A stretch of DNA of 64,000 nt from Cololabis saira (taxonomy: Eukaryota > Chordata > Actinopteri > Beloniformes > Belonidae), in the NCBI RefSeq assembly GCF_033807715.1, contig NC_084606.1:38276401-38340400 (forward strand), in the 5' to 3' direction. The position numbers and the translations under genes are program-made. How positions within the stretch are numbered: position 1 is the first letter of the stretch; every line of letters begins with the position of its first letter. This document shows, piece after piece, positions 44,285 to 55,332 of this stretch. The notes below the pieces were generated by a model, which saw only the letters and a list, made by a program, of their open reading frames with translations, was not told the DNA's origin and searched no databases.

Positions 44285-45589
44285 TTAAAGGGGACCTATT
44301 ATGAAAAACAGGTTTTCTCTTGCTTTAACATATATAAAGTGGTCTCCCCTCAGCCTGCCAACTCAGAGAAGGAGGAAAGCAACCAGATTGCAGGGTCTGT
44401 TCACCCCGCCTGGAGGATCCATCCAGTGTCATGTGACTTTTACGAGCCGTTCAGATTTGCGCATTTTCGTTACGTAAGCAAAATGCAAACCACGCCTCGG
44501 TCTCCTCCGCTGCTGAAACCACGCCCACAACTAACTCCACCGGCCGGAGCGTCCGCCATTGTTCTGAAGTGGGGTATAGTGTGGCTGTTTCCACAGCGAG
44601 GGACAGTAAAAATTAGGTTTTTCATCGACATTACCCTCATAAAAGGATCAGTACCAACAGTTCGGACCCGGCAACTGCACACGAGTCAGCGGTAAGTGAC
44701 GTTAATTTTTTATGTTATTTATATTTGTTTACAAGTATGATCTTTGCATGGGCTACGTATTTAGCTTGGCTCTGGAGCACCAGGGCCACTCGGTGGCTCC
44801 AGTGTTCCCTAACGGAGCCACTTACTCGTTAGGTAACAGCGGAGCTCTATTAGTAATACATTTATTTCTGTTTATGGTTTCAGATCTTCCAAGCACCTGA
44901 AGCTTGAACGACACCTTCAGAAGACGCACGGTCCTTCCTTGAGCCAGCAATAGTGCATACATGTTATTTATATACAACTTATGTTCTTTTATTTTTTTTA
45001 ACAATAAAGTTGCCATTTGTGAACATTCAGTGTTGTGATTTCTTTACAGTTAACATGATTCATTTGTCTTGTAACATAAGAAATGAAATGATGAGGAATC
45101 GGAGTAAATAACTGTGGTGTACCTGTTTAGAATTCAATTAAATCTTCCTGTGTGAATTAGTGTGAAGACGAGGTGACCCGTTCCTTCTTCAGGTAACTAA
45201 AGGCTGATTTATGGTTCCGTCGGTACGCGTCGATTTAACGCAGAACCGTAATTCAGGCTTTATGGAATTGATTTGGTCACTGAAGTTTGATCGCATCGCA
45301 TGGGACACGCTTTAATAGTGTACGGAGCCGCTGCTCTTCTGCCCAGAGAGGCTTTGTTCCCTCCCCTGCTACACGTCATTCAGGCAGCCAATCAGCACAG
45401 AGCCTCATTATCATAGCCCCGCCCCCTCAGAATCCCTCATAGATAATGAGGTTAGAACCGGCAAAACTAGAGACATGGCCCACAGGCTGAATTTCTGATT
45501 TATGTAGAAAAAACAAGCTTTAGATTGTTTTTAAGACATTCAAGGCCTGTTTAAAATATACATTAAATGCCGTAATAGGTCTCCTTTAA
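44285..45589 (+). mobile_element. piggyBac-type element, internally deleted, with intron-like signals
   Basis: Ends TTAAAGGGGACCTATTATG and cgtaataggtctcctttaa are inverted with TTAA at each edge. The interior carries a promoter-like CpG-rich part, a strong 5' splice-site sequence (cagcg|gtaagtga at 44693-44700), a 3' splice site (atggtttcag, AG at 44881-44882), a short reading frame with KHLKLERHLQKTHGPSLSQQ ending at TAG, and AATAAA at about 45002. This looks like the spliced transcript skeleton of an autonomous ancestor with the transposase removed. Confidence 0.75.
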
Positions 45590-46208
45590 CTCAACATGAA
45601 GAGATGGAAGAAAATGCGACTGAGAGAAAGAATTATAAAATGGGGATGCCTGAAATGTTTCCAATTAAAAATGTATTGTTTGGATGGATAGGAACTGGTC
45701 CTTTCACTTCATGGCAACTGGAACTAATTAAAATGAAAAGTCTTTTGACATACTCATCCAAGATATATGAAATGCAAAACAATGAGTTTGATTAGTTTCA
45801 GTTTACAAACTTCTGATTCAAGATTGTTCATTGACATTTAAAATAAGAGTCGGATTGTGACTTGGTCATTACGAAACATTGTCTTTTCCTCTTCTTTCCT
45901 CAGTATTTTGTGAGAAACGTGCACTATGTTCACTTAAGCAAAAACAGTCCTGCTATAATTGCTGTTCTCCATCAGTGTGTGATGAACACCAAATGGCTTC
46001 TTAAGGATCCTCTCTGCAACATTTCCAGTCACCTGTGAAAACTCAGCTGATTGGTCAGTGAGTACATTTACATGCACTAATAGAAAGTCCAATTGTTGCC
46101 GTACTCCAACCCATATGGAGTTTTTAAAAAGCCATGTATACACCTTAGCCGGGCTGTAGTGGAACCAACCTGAAGCTCATGAGATCGAGCTTTTAGTGCC
46201 AGATAATG
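45590..46208. other. No recognisable gene
   Basis: Unique-looking sequence; no supported ORF. Confidence 0.4.
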
Positions 46209-47235
46209 CATCCTAATCTGAGTTCTGTACGGTGGCCGAGACCCGCTATTGCTGAAAATAAAAGTAACGCTACAAACAGAAACAAACGCTGCTGCAAATA
46301 AAATAAACGCTTAGCAAATAAAATAAACGCTGCAAACAAAAAGAAACGCCGCTGCAAACAAAAAGAAACGCCGCTGCAAATAAAAGAAACGCTGCAAATA
46401 TAAAGAAACCCCGCTGCAAATAAAATAAACCCCGCTGCAAATAAAATAGAAAAAATGACGCAAATAAAAAAGCCACAACGGAAGTGAATTACCGGGGACT
46501 ATTTTTGCCGATGCACCGGTAACACATTAAAAATTACACTTAGCGACGTTGAACAATAACCTTTTCACTTATTTTTTCGTTCGTTGCATCTGCGTTTATT
46601 TTATTTGCAGCGGGGTTTCTTTATATTTGCAGCGTTTCTTTTATTTGCAGCGGCGTTTGTTTTTATTTGCAGCAGCATTTATTTTATTTGCAGCGGGGTT
46701 TCTTTATATTTGCAGCGGCGTTTGTTTTTATTTGCAGCGTTTATTTTATTTGCAGCGGCATTTGTTTTTATTTGCAGTGTTTATTTTATTTGCAAAGCGT
46801 TTATTTTATTTGCAGCAGCGTTTGTTTCTGTTTGTAGCGTTACTTTTATTTTCAGCAATAGCGGGTCTCGGCCACCGTACAGAACTCAGATTAGGATGTT
46901 AGGATTAGGCGTTTCTTTTATTTGCAAAGCGTTTATTCTATTTGCAGCGGCGTTTCTTTTTATTTTCAGTGTTTCTTTTATTTGCAGCGGCGTTTGTTTT
47001 TATTTGCAGCATTTATTTTATTTGCAGCGGCGTTTGTTTTTATTTGCAGTGTTTATTTTATTTGCAAAACGTTTATTTTATTTGCAGCGTTTCTTTTATT
47101 TGCAAAGCGTTTATTTTATTTGCAGCAGCGTTTCTTTTGATTTGCAGCGTATCTTTAATTTGCAGCGGCGTTTGTTTCTGTTTGCCGCGTTACTTTTATT
47201 TTCAGCAATGGCGGGTCTCGGCCCCCCTAGTTCTG
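46209..47235. repeat. Large fold-back repeat built on a 'TTTGCAGCGGCGTTT' minisatellite
   Basis: The left arm 46209-46312 and right arm 46795-46898 are perfect 104-bp inverse copies (catcctaatctgagttctgt, then cggtggccgagacccgc). Inside each arm are 20-22-bp units such as tttatttgcagcggcgtttc in opposite orientation. A further direct copy follows at about 46905-47235, ending cagcaatggcgggtctcgg. The Phe/Ala/Leu/Cys-rich ORFs are artefacts. Confidence 0.93.
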
Positions 47236-47685
47236 GAATGTAAACCAACCCGTACTGAACCGAGCTACTGACCGCCCCGGGACCTTCCGGAACGAGCCGC
47301 GGGAATAACAACAGTCACAGCATCACAACAATGCAGTAACAGAAGAAGAAGAGGGAGACTTTGTGTGCCTCTTACCTGCAACATGTTCAGGCTTAGTATG
47401 TACGAAACCTACAGAGCTCCTGCATCATTAGCATCCATTTTTACATATGTTGTTGTCTTCCTTTGCGCTTGTTTACTAAATGTAATGGAATAATGCCAAC
47501 GTGAAAGTGTGTGTGGCACCTACCGTTGCAGAGTCGAACGCACCTCACATAAAAATAACCGATTGTCTTCTCGCGCATGTATACTTGGATTTCTCTGAAG
47601 CTCCAGTTTAATTCTTAGCTAGATTGTTGCCAATAGCTTGATCTAGATGTGCATGTAACCACACAGAGTGATGGTGGAGTGAAGC
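47236..47685. other. Unique sequence with a possible - strand splice donor
   Basis: No ORF of note. On the - strand, atgttgcag|gtaagaggc occurs at about 47385-47367, a good donor context, but no adjoining coding exon is identifiable. Confidence 0.35.
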
Positions 47686-47702
47686 TGAGCTGCTCTTTTC
47701 TT

Positions 47703-49440
47703 TTCTTTTTTAAAATATTTTTATTAGGGGGTAAGGCACAGTAGAACAGGGATCAATTATACATTTATAGTGAGTATCATATTATTTCTGTATGTCAATC
47801 TACAATTTATAGGATATTTGACACTATAAAAATACTGTGCACTTGCAGTGCGAAGGCCCTATTGTATCTGTAGGTATGTGTGTTCTTCCTCTTTTTTTCC
47901 TCGTTTTTCTTCCGACGAAATAAGGGCCTTTTTTCCCCCTAAACGTGCCCCAAAAGTCACCACAGTTGGCACGCAAGCCAGACCTGGCAAAAAATTTGAT
48001 ATTTAATGGTTTGCATTAATGGGCGTTGCAAAATGGCTCAACAGCGCCCCCTAGAAAACTTTGTGCCTCAAGCCCCACAATACGGTTTGACGTACATGCA
48101 CGAAAATCGGTACACACCTGTATCATGTCGCATCTTAAAGAAAAGTCTCTTGGCGCCATGGCCCAAACCCAACAGGAAGTCGGACATTTTGAATTGATTG
48201 TGTAATTTTGGCGCAATTTATGCCATTCCTTCGGCAGTTAAAACGGCTTGAACCGTAACGTGCACCCAGGTGGGTTATACATAAAAATGTGCGTCTCCGT
48301 CCTGCAACAACGCGCATTACTTTTCTCTTTCAAAAGCGTTACCATGGCGACGCTAGACGCCAAAAAGCGCGCCCCCCCTTCATCTGATTTGCCATACAGA
48401 AAAAAACTTTGTGCCTCAAGCCCCACAATACGGTTTGACGTACATCCACGAAAATTGGTACACACCTGTATCATGTCACAACTTAAAGAAAAGTCTCTTG
48501 GCGCCATGGCCGAAACCGAACAGGAAGTCGGCCATTTTGAACAATTTGAATTAATCGTGTAATTTTGGCGCAATTTATGCCATTCCTTCGGCAGTTAATA
48601 CGGCCCGAACCGTAACGTGCACCCAGGTGTGTTATACATCAAAATGTGCGTCTCCATCCTGCAACTACGTGCATTACTTTTCTCTTTCAAAAGCGTTACC
48701 GTGGCGACGCTAGATGCCAAAAAGCGGCCCCCTCCTTCATCTGATTGGTCCATATTTGATAGTTCCCCAAAAGTCACCAAATTTTGCACGCAAGCCAGGC
48801 CTGGTGATAAATGTGATATTTCATGGTTTGCATTAATGGGCGTGGCCTAAGGGCTCAACAGCGCCCCCTAGAATACTTTGTGCCTCAAGCCCCACAATAC
48901 GGTTTGACGTACATGCACGAAAATCGGTACACACCTGTATCATGGCCCAACTTAAAGAAAAGTCTCTTGGCGCCATGGCCGAAACCGAACAGGAAGTCGG
49001 CCATTTTGAATTAATTGTGTAATTTTGCCGCAATTTATGCCATTTCTTCGGCCGTGTCTTCGCCTGAACCATAACTTGCACCCAGGTGTGTTATACATCA
49101 AAATGTGCGTCTCCATCCTGCGACGACGTGCATTACTTTTCTCTTTCAAAAGCGTTACTGTGGCGACGATAGACGCCAAAAAGGGAGTCCCCCCTTCATC
49201 TGATTAGTCCATATCTGATAGTTCCTACTTTCTGCCATAACTTTTGAATGGTTTGATACAGAGAGTCGTGGCTGGTGTCATCTGCTAAATGTCCAGGCCT
49301 TAAGAATCTACATACAAGTCATACAAGCTTCCACTGCAGCCTGAACGTGCACAAGGGTGCCACTTATTATAAAATATGTTAGAGCTACCTTTCACTGAAT
49401 ATCTGATCTTTTCCAGCTTCAGAAAAAACATGGTATGGTT
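47703..49440 (-). mobile_element. Retroposed insert with perfect 17-bp TSD
   Basis: Flanked by tgagctgctcttttctt at 47686-47702 and 49441-49457. The left edge is T-rich (ttcttttttaaaatattttt). It carries tandem modules of repeat 'A' (47851-49240) between unassigned ends. The long duplication indicates LINE-mediated integration on the - strand, or a LINE that later received repeat A. Confidence 0.7.
47851..49240. repeat. Repeat 'A', inverted relative to 232-1283, tandem modules
   Basis: Begins tgcacttgcagtgcgaaggc. The module containing tgtgcctcaagccccacaat, then acggtttgacgtacatgca starts at about 48062, 48411 and 48879; each also has agtctcttggcgccatggc, then gcgtctccatcctgc and cttcatctgat. 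Modules are 349 and 468 bp apart. The 60-110-codon ORFs in it are shadows. Confidence 0.85.
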
Positions 49441-49488
49441 TGAGCTGCTCTTTTCTTGTTTGATCATGCACCAAACAAGACACTACAG

Positions 49489-49575
49489 TTCAATTCAATT
49501 TTATTTATATAGCGTCTAATACAACAGATGTTGTCTCTAGACGCTTTCCAGAGACCCAGAACATGAACATAACAG
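49489..49575 (-). mobile_element. L2 3' tail, antisense
   Basis: gttcaattcaattttattta, then tatagcgtctaatacaacag and cagaacatgaacata match the complement of the L2 3' end. Confidence 0.88.
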
Positions 49576-50248
49576 TCATGTTGTGGACGTGCTGTGTCAT
49601 GAAGTTCAGGAACAAAAGCCTCAACAAGAAATAGTAGTCTATTTATGGAGCCAGGAGAAGTGTTAACAGACTCAAAGAAAGGGATGCCAGACCTAAAAAG
49701 CGTGATGTGTATATTTTTAATGTTTAGTTGTCCCTCTTTTATTTATGTATTTAATTTAAATACTGAATCATGCAAAGAAATTTCCATTTGCCCTTCACAC
49801 TTTAATCAGGACTTTCTTCACCCCAAACTAATCACTCACCCAGTGCAGATTTGTTCGTGGTCCCATAAACACAGAGACATCCCCAGCAGCACAGAGAGCA
49901 GAATCTCACATGGGTTTTGACCTCCAACTCTTTTGCTGCAGCAGTGCACACAACTACACCAGTGTAGCAATGAAAATGTTTAATAACTTGAATCACTCAT
50001 GCACATTTGTTATTAACTGCGCCGTTAATTTGCATCTTAGAATTCACAGGAAATTCACACGGAAACATCATTAATATAAAATCCATTCCTTGTTTTGTGG
50101 AGCGCAGAGAAGCCTCAAGTTAAAGACAATGTGAGCGGATGAAGTTAACTTGAACTTCAAAATAAAAGTATGAGATTTCTTTGCTCCAATAGATAAATAA
50201 ATAAATGCAGGAATGAATAATTGAAAATTAATTGATAATTGATAATTG
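49576..50248. other. No recognisable gene
   Basis: Unique-looking AT-rich sequence; a 91-codon ORF (49645-49920) has no recognised motif. Confidence 0.4.
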
Positions 50249-50645
50249 AAATGTGATATTTAATGGTTTGCATTAATGGGTGTGGCCTAATGGCTCAACA
50301 GCGCCCCCTAGAAAACGTTGTGCCTCAAGTCCCACAATACGGTTTGACGTACATGAACGAAAATCGGTACACACTTATATCATCTCGCAACTTAAAGAAA
50401 AGTCTCTTGGCGCCATGGCCGAAACCCAACAGGAAGTCTCCATTTTGAATTAATCGTGTAATTTTGGCGAAATTTATGCCATTTCTTCAGCCGCTTCAGA
50501 GCCCGAACCGTAACGTGCACCCAGGTGTGTTATACATCAAAATGTGCGTCTCCATCCTGCGACAACACGCATTACTTTTCTCTTTCAAAAGCGTTACCGT
50601 GGCGACGCTAGATGCCAAAAAGCACGCCCCCCCCTTCATCTGATT
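50249..50645. repeat. Repeat 'A', single module
   Basis: One module (gtttgcattaatgggtgtgg through ccccccttcatctgatta), joined directly to the GTAAT minisatellite. Confidence 0.85.
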
Positions 50646-51426
50646 ACGACTTTTTTCTCATAATATTACGACTTTATTCTCATAAATTACGACTTTATTC
50701 TCGTAATATTACGACTTTATTCTCGTAATGTTAGTAATATTATGAGAATAAAGTCGTAACATTACGAGAATAAAGTCGAAATATTACGAGAATAAAGTCG
50801 TAATATTACGAGAACAAAGTCGTAATTTATGAGAATAAAGTCGTAATATTATGAAAATAAAGTCGTAATATTATGAAAATAAAGTCGTAACATTACGAGA
50901 ATAAAATCGTAACATTACGAGAATAAAGTCGTAATTCGTGAGGATAAAATCGTAATATTATGAGAATAAAGTCGTAACATTACGATAATAAAGTTGTAAC
51001 ATTACGAAAATAAAGCCGTAATATTACGAGAATAAAGTCGTAATTTATGAGAATAAAGTCGTAATTTATGAGAATAAAGTCGTAATATTACGAAAATAAA
51101 GTCGTAATTTACGAGAATAAAGTCGTAATATTACGAGAATAAAGTTGTAACATTACGAGAAAAAAGTCGTAACATTACGAGAATAAAGTCGTAATATTAT
51201 GAGAATAAAGTCGTAATTTATGAGAATAAAGTCGTAATTTATGAGAATAAAGTTGTGATATTATGAGAATAAAGTCTTAACATTACGAGAATAAATCGAG
51301 AAAAAAGTCGTAACATTACGAGAATAAAGTCGAATATTACAAGAATAAAGTCGTAATATTATGACTTTATTTTCGTAATTTCCTTTTTTTTTGTCTTATT
51401 AGTTTGGCCCTAATACTCCGTCGTAG
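50646..51426. mobile_element. 'GTAAT' minisatellite with common right end, copy 2
   Basis: About 38 units of roughly 18-20 bp, e.g. cgtaatattacgagaataaa followed by gt. Orientation flips at about 50728 and again near 51355. The right end tttttgtcttattagtttgg, then ccctaatactccgtcgtag equals that of 35305-35505. On the + strand most units contain AATAAA. Confidence 0.85.
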
Positions 51427-51566
51427 TTTTATTGTGAAAGTCCCCGGCGGATGTGGTGTTTGATTGCTGCCACCGTGACCGCCCGGCGGTGCAGCCTGAA
51501 AGGGAGGGAGAGTCGGACGGCAGCGGGCAAAGGGAGATACCGCCGGCGTTACCGAGGGTCACAGGG

Positions 51567-51696
51567 ATGTACAGTAAACACAGGCAGAAAACTGCCCGAA
51601 TATCACCGGATAAATGTAGACGCCTGCTCGTTTTTCTGTCTTTTATGCTGCTGGGCGGCGCGCTGGACAGAGCCCGCGGAGAACCGGGAGAACAAG
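51567..51696 (+). CDS. Probable first coding exon of a secreted or membrane protein
   Basis: ATG at 51567 opens MYSKHRQKTARISPDKCRRL, then LVFLSFMLLGGALDRARG and EPGEQ, and meets a consensus donor (AACAAG|GTAAGG, GT at 51697-51698) after 43 codons plus one base. The basic n-region followed by LLVFLSFMLLGGAL is a signal peptide or signal anchor; GEPGEQG hints at Gly-X-Y, but one or two triplets prove nothing. The upstream 140 bp are GC- and CpG-rich (51430-51566), fitting a 5' UTR. The reading frame runs open before ATG only from 51453, and CDS elsewhere in the window is transposon-derived, so the remaining exons probably lie beyond 64000 with the TEs at 51.9-63.1 kb in intron 1. Identity unknown. 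Confidence 0.55.
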
Positions 51697-51699
51697 GTA

Positions 51700-51903
51700 A
51701 GGAAAACTTCTCCAGCAGCTTCTTCTCCGCAAGTTCAAGCTGGGAGACCAGCAGGATAATAACGGTAACCATAAAAAAGAAAGGCTTTAAAAGTCTAGAT
51801 TCAGTGGCAAATATCTGAATCCGAGGAAACTTTTTGTGAGTCATTTAGATTTCAGTAAGTGTGTGCGTCAAATTCCACATGAAATCTGCACATTTAATAA
51901 GCA
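51700..51903. other. Start of putative intron 1
   Basis: Unique sequence following the donor at 51697; no other feature. Confidence 0.4.
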
Positions 51904-51987
51904 GTGGCGCCACCAGGGGAGGGGGCAGGGGGGGCCATGGCCAATAAATATAGATATATTAAAATATATTATATTTTAAAAATGCAA

Positions 51988-52062
<75 letters not shown>

Positions 52063-52104
52063 CATACATACATACATACATACATACATACATACATACA
52101 TACA

Positions 52105-52140
<36 letters not shown>

Positions 52141-52970
52141 TGCCTTAGGTTTTTACCAAAATGTTATTAACCATTAATATATACGCAGACAAAATAGAAA
52201 GTCAAAAAAAGAAAAAAGTATTTAAAGTATTTAAACGTATGGATTTAGTGGTATTTCAATCTGCACAAGTAATGATTAAAGCAAAAAATCTTTTGCTACC
52301 GGATAACATTCAGAATTTTTTTATTGGGAGGGAAAGGGGTTATAATTTAAGGGGAATGTACAAACATAAAACAATTTAAAAAGAAATATAAAGAAATGGT
52401 TTATTTGAGGTATAAAAGTGAAGACTGTGTTTAAAGATCACCAGTTGTGTGTTTTGCTATTTTGTCATGTTGTCTTTGTAGGTTTGTGTAGATATACATA
52501 TTATATTTATATCATAGTTATATTTATATCATAGTCATATTATATTTATATCATAGTTGTATTATATTTATGATAGAGCTTACATTTGGTATTAAACAGG
52601 TTATTTTTGTAAAAATGATATATATTTATTCATACAAATTAGTGTATAGTATAAAAAGTAAATACAGGCATATAATTTATGTTTAGTTGTGGAAAGGGGT
52701 GGGATTAAATAAGTTTATACTTCCTCCCACTCATTTTCAAACATGTAACTGAAATATGTTTTTTGATGTTTTTTTGTTCTTTATGAGGTGGAATGCCCAC
52801 CTGTATTTGTTTCTCTTATCTTTTTTCTTGTTTTTTTTATACATGTTCGAAATATATAAAAACGAACGAATGAACGAAATTTCTGAGCCTGTATACTACA
52901 ACAGTATAATAAAGTCCTGTAATGACGGCTTTTAGTTTTGGTGTCCACCCCAACAATTTGCGTGGCCCCC
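51904..52970. mobile_element. Composite repeat with GC-rich ends
   Basis: Left ggcgccaccaggggaggggg and right ggccccctctggcccccc are rough inverse ends of a common teleost repeat. The interior has (TA)n (about 51994-52055), (TACA)n (about 52055-52133) and an L2-like LINE C-terminal fragment. Exact ends and class not resolved. Confidence 0.45.
52160..52877 (+). pseudogene. L2-like LINE C-terminal remnant with 3' UTR
   Basis: The reading frame gives LVVFQSAQVMIKAKNLLLPD, NIQNFFIGRERGYNLRGMYK and, after an internal deletion, KKKYKEMVYLRYKSEDCV. This is the conserved last 60 residues of a teleost L2-like RT protein (family knowledge). The end cgaaatatataaaaacgaac and repeated GAAC/GAAT resembles a LINE tail. 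Confidence 0.6.
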
Positions 52971-53645
52971 TCTGGCCCCCCCTATGAAACATTCCCTGTT
53001 AATAAGGCGTTAATAATCCAGCAAAAGCGAAAGGTACACATGACCAACGATCCCCCTCCTGGGTGGCTTTTCTACGTTCATCCATGTGCTGGATGTGAAC
53101 CAGACACGTCTACACAACACTGATAATGTCTGATAATGTCTGATAATGTCTGCCTTTGTAACGGACCGGTTGCTCCGGGCAGCTGTCCCAACGACCAAGG
53201 GAGGGAAACTAAGTTCACCAGTTCACGCAGCAATCAAACACAGGATGCTTATTCTACAAATAAGAAACGGTATAGTTTTCTTTCACAGCTTCTGACTTCC
53301 TGCACAGTTTTCAGGTGAAACAGTGAATGAGCCGAGCGTTCTTCTCTTTCTTTCAGTGTCCATAAAAGGCAGTGTGGGGGAGAACCGCGGCCGGAGCAGA
53401 TTCCAGCCCAGATTAGGTCACCCAAAATCCATTTTCTACACACTTTGTTGATTACAATTTATGTATAAAAAGAACTTGAACATTTTTAGTGACCCCCCCT
53501 TCCCCATGTGGCCAGAGAGAAGTGGAAGTGTGTGATAGGGAAAGCACCGCTCTCCCAGTCATGTGGACCAAACTCCCACAGGCAAAACAAGAGCCACACA
53601 ATATGCTCCATTCAAAAGATGTTGTCCTGAGTTAATGTCATTAAG

Positions 53646-53692
<47 letters not shown>

Positions 53693-53781
53693 CTGGACAC
53701 AGCAGTCCTGACAGAATCCCTCTCTGTGCGGCGTGTGGTGTTAATTGTTAGGCTGTGATCAGCTCCCCCACTGCTTTCAAT
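52971..53781. other. Unique sequence with small repeats
   Basis: tgataatgtc is repeated three times at about 53120-53150; a (GT)n lies at 53649-53692. No supported gene. Confidence 0.5.
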
Positions 53782-54334
53782 CACTGACTACGTTTACATG
53801 CAGTCAAAATCCTGGTTATTGCTAATATTCCGGTTACTGAAACATTGGGAATATTCCGTTTACATGGTAATTAATCATTTGGGATATCTGGATCAAACCA
53901 GCGACGCACGGAGAACATCATGAAGCAATTCCCGTCATTTCTGCTTCTTCTTCCTGTATCCAAATCCAAAACAAATGCTGCTTCGCACAACTTCTTGTAA
54001 ATCTTCTATCCCGGTACTTTCTACCGTCTACAAATGCAGAAATGTTCATATCCTTCATTACATTTATGAAGTGATTAGTCTCCTCCTGGTCTTGGTTTCT
54101 CCGTGTTTAGAAGAACTTCCTGGACTCAAAAGACCAGGATTCCTTGTGAACAGAGCATGTGCAGAAAACACATTCCTGTTCCGTTTGATGGGGATATTCC
54201 GTTTGGTGTTTACATGACCCAATATTCAGGTTTTAAAAGGAGGAACCCAGGGCTCATATTGGCCTTAAAAAACCGGGTTATTGCTAATATTCCGGTTAGA
54301 AAAGGGTTATTGATGCAGGTAAGCGTAGTCAGTG
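53782..54334. mobile_element. MITE with 'CACTGACTACGTTTACATGC' ends
   Basis: Left cactgactacgtttacatgc, right gcaggtaagcgtagtcagtg, an imperfect 20-bp inverted repeat. Internal ggttattgctaatattccgg occurs near both ends. No ORF; superfamily and TSD not resolved. Confidence 0.75.
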
Positions 54335-54629
54335 CACCACCATTATATGGGGTGCAGACAGATTTCTTAAATAACTGGTTTATTAACATGATGGATCTGC
54401 GTTCATGCAGAGTTTGAATTCAGAATATTGAAACGATAAGCAAAGAATGGGATGTTTATTGCGGGAGCTGTAGTTGTTCAGTAAATCCTGCATGACTCTT
54501 CCTGTAACAGACTATAAAAAGAAAGGCATGACATTATTTCTGGAAATTGTACTTCTTTTCTGCTTTTATATTATCACTAACTGAATGTGTTTTGAGTCAA
54601 GTATGTCATTTGGAGCAGTTTTTCTTTGC
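54335..54629. other. No recognisable gene
   Basis: Unique-looking AT-rich sequence. Confidence 0.4.
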
Positions 54630-54637
54630 TTGGGAAT

Positions 54638-55324
54638 AGGAATGGGTGATATTTTACCGTTCACGATCAACCGTCAAAAAAATTCCACGCGGTAAGAATT
54701 TGTATCTCACGGTAAAAACGATAAATTCCCGTTGATGACGTTTTTGTGTAAAGATGATTTATGGTTCAGTGTTAAATCCACACACAACGTACGTGAAGGA
54801 AGGAAGGAAGGAAGGAAGATGGAGGAAGGAAGGAAGAAAGCAGGAAGGAAGGAAGGAAGGAAGGAAGGAAGGAAGGAAGGAAGGAAGGAAGGAAGGAAGG
54901 AAGGAAGGAAGATGGAGGAAGGAAGGAAGAAAGCAGGAAGGAAGGAAGGAAGGAAGGAAGGAAGGAAGGAAGGAAGGAAGGAAAGAAAGAAGCAGGAAGG
55001 AAGGAAGCAGGAAGGAAGGTAGGAAGGAAGGAAGGAAGCAGGATTGGAAGGAAGGAAGGAATGAAGGAAGAAATGAGCCAGAAAGAAAGAAATGAGCCTG
55101 AAAGAAAGAAAGAAAGAAAGAAAGAAAGAAGGATAAATTCCCGTTGATGAGGTTTTTGTGTAACAAACATGGCGGATCTGAGAGTGAGATAGATTTATAG
55201 TTACAAAGGTGGAGTTGAATTGGTATTTTTTTTATCATAATTTTTATGATCATTTTTATCGTTATCGGGATAAATGCCAGAAATTATCGTGATAAATATT
55301 TTAGTCCATATCGCCCAGCCCTAG
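54638..55324. mobile_element. hAT MITE containing a GGAA expansion
   Basis: Left aggaatgggtgatattttac, right atatcgcccagccctag, an imperfect TIR. A perfect 8-bp duplication ttgggaat flanks it (54630-54637 and 55325-55332). The interior has (GGAA)n variants from about 54796 to 55130, placed between two copies of gataaattcccgttgatga plus ggtttttgtgtaa (54720 and 55132). Confidence 0.92.
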
Positions 55325-55332
55325 TTGGGAAT

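Noticed and set aside
46270..47243. ORFs of repeated FICSGVSLYLQ type, resembling membrane segments
   Set aside because: They follow the tttgcagcggcgtttc minisatellite in multiple frames and both orientations.
47367..47385. Minus-strand start exon ATGTTGCAG|GTAAG
   Set aside because: Good donor context but only three codons and no supporting exon; kept as a note only.
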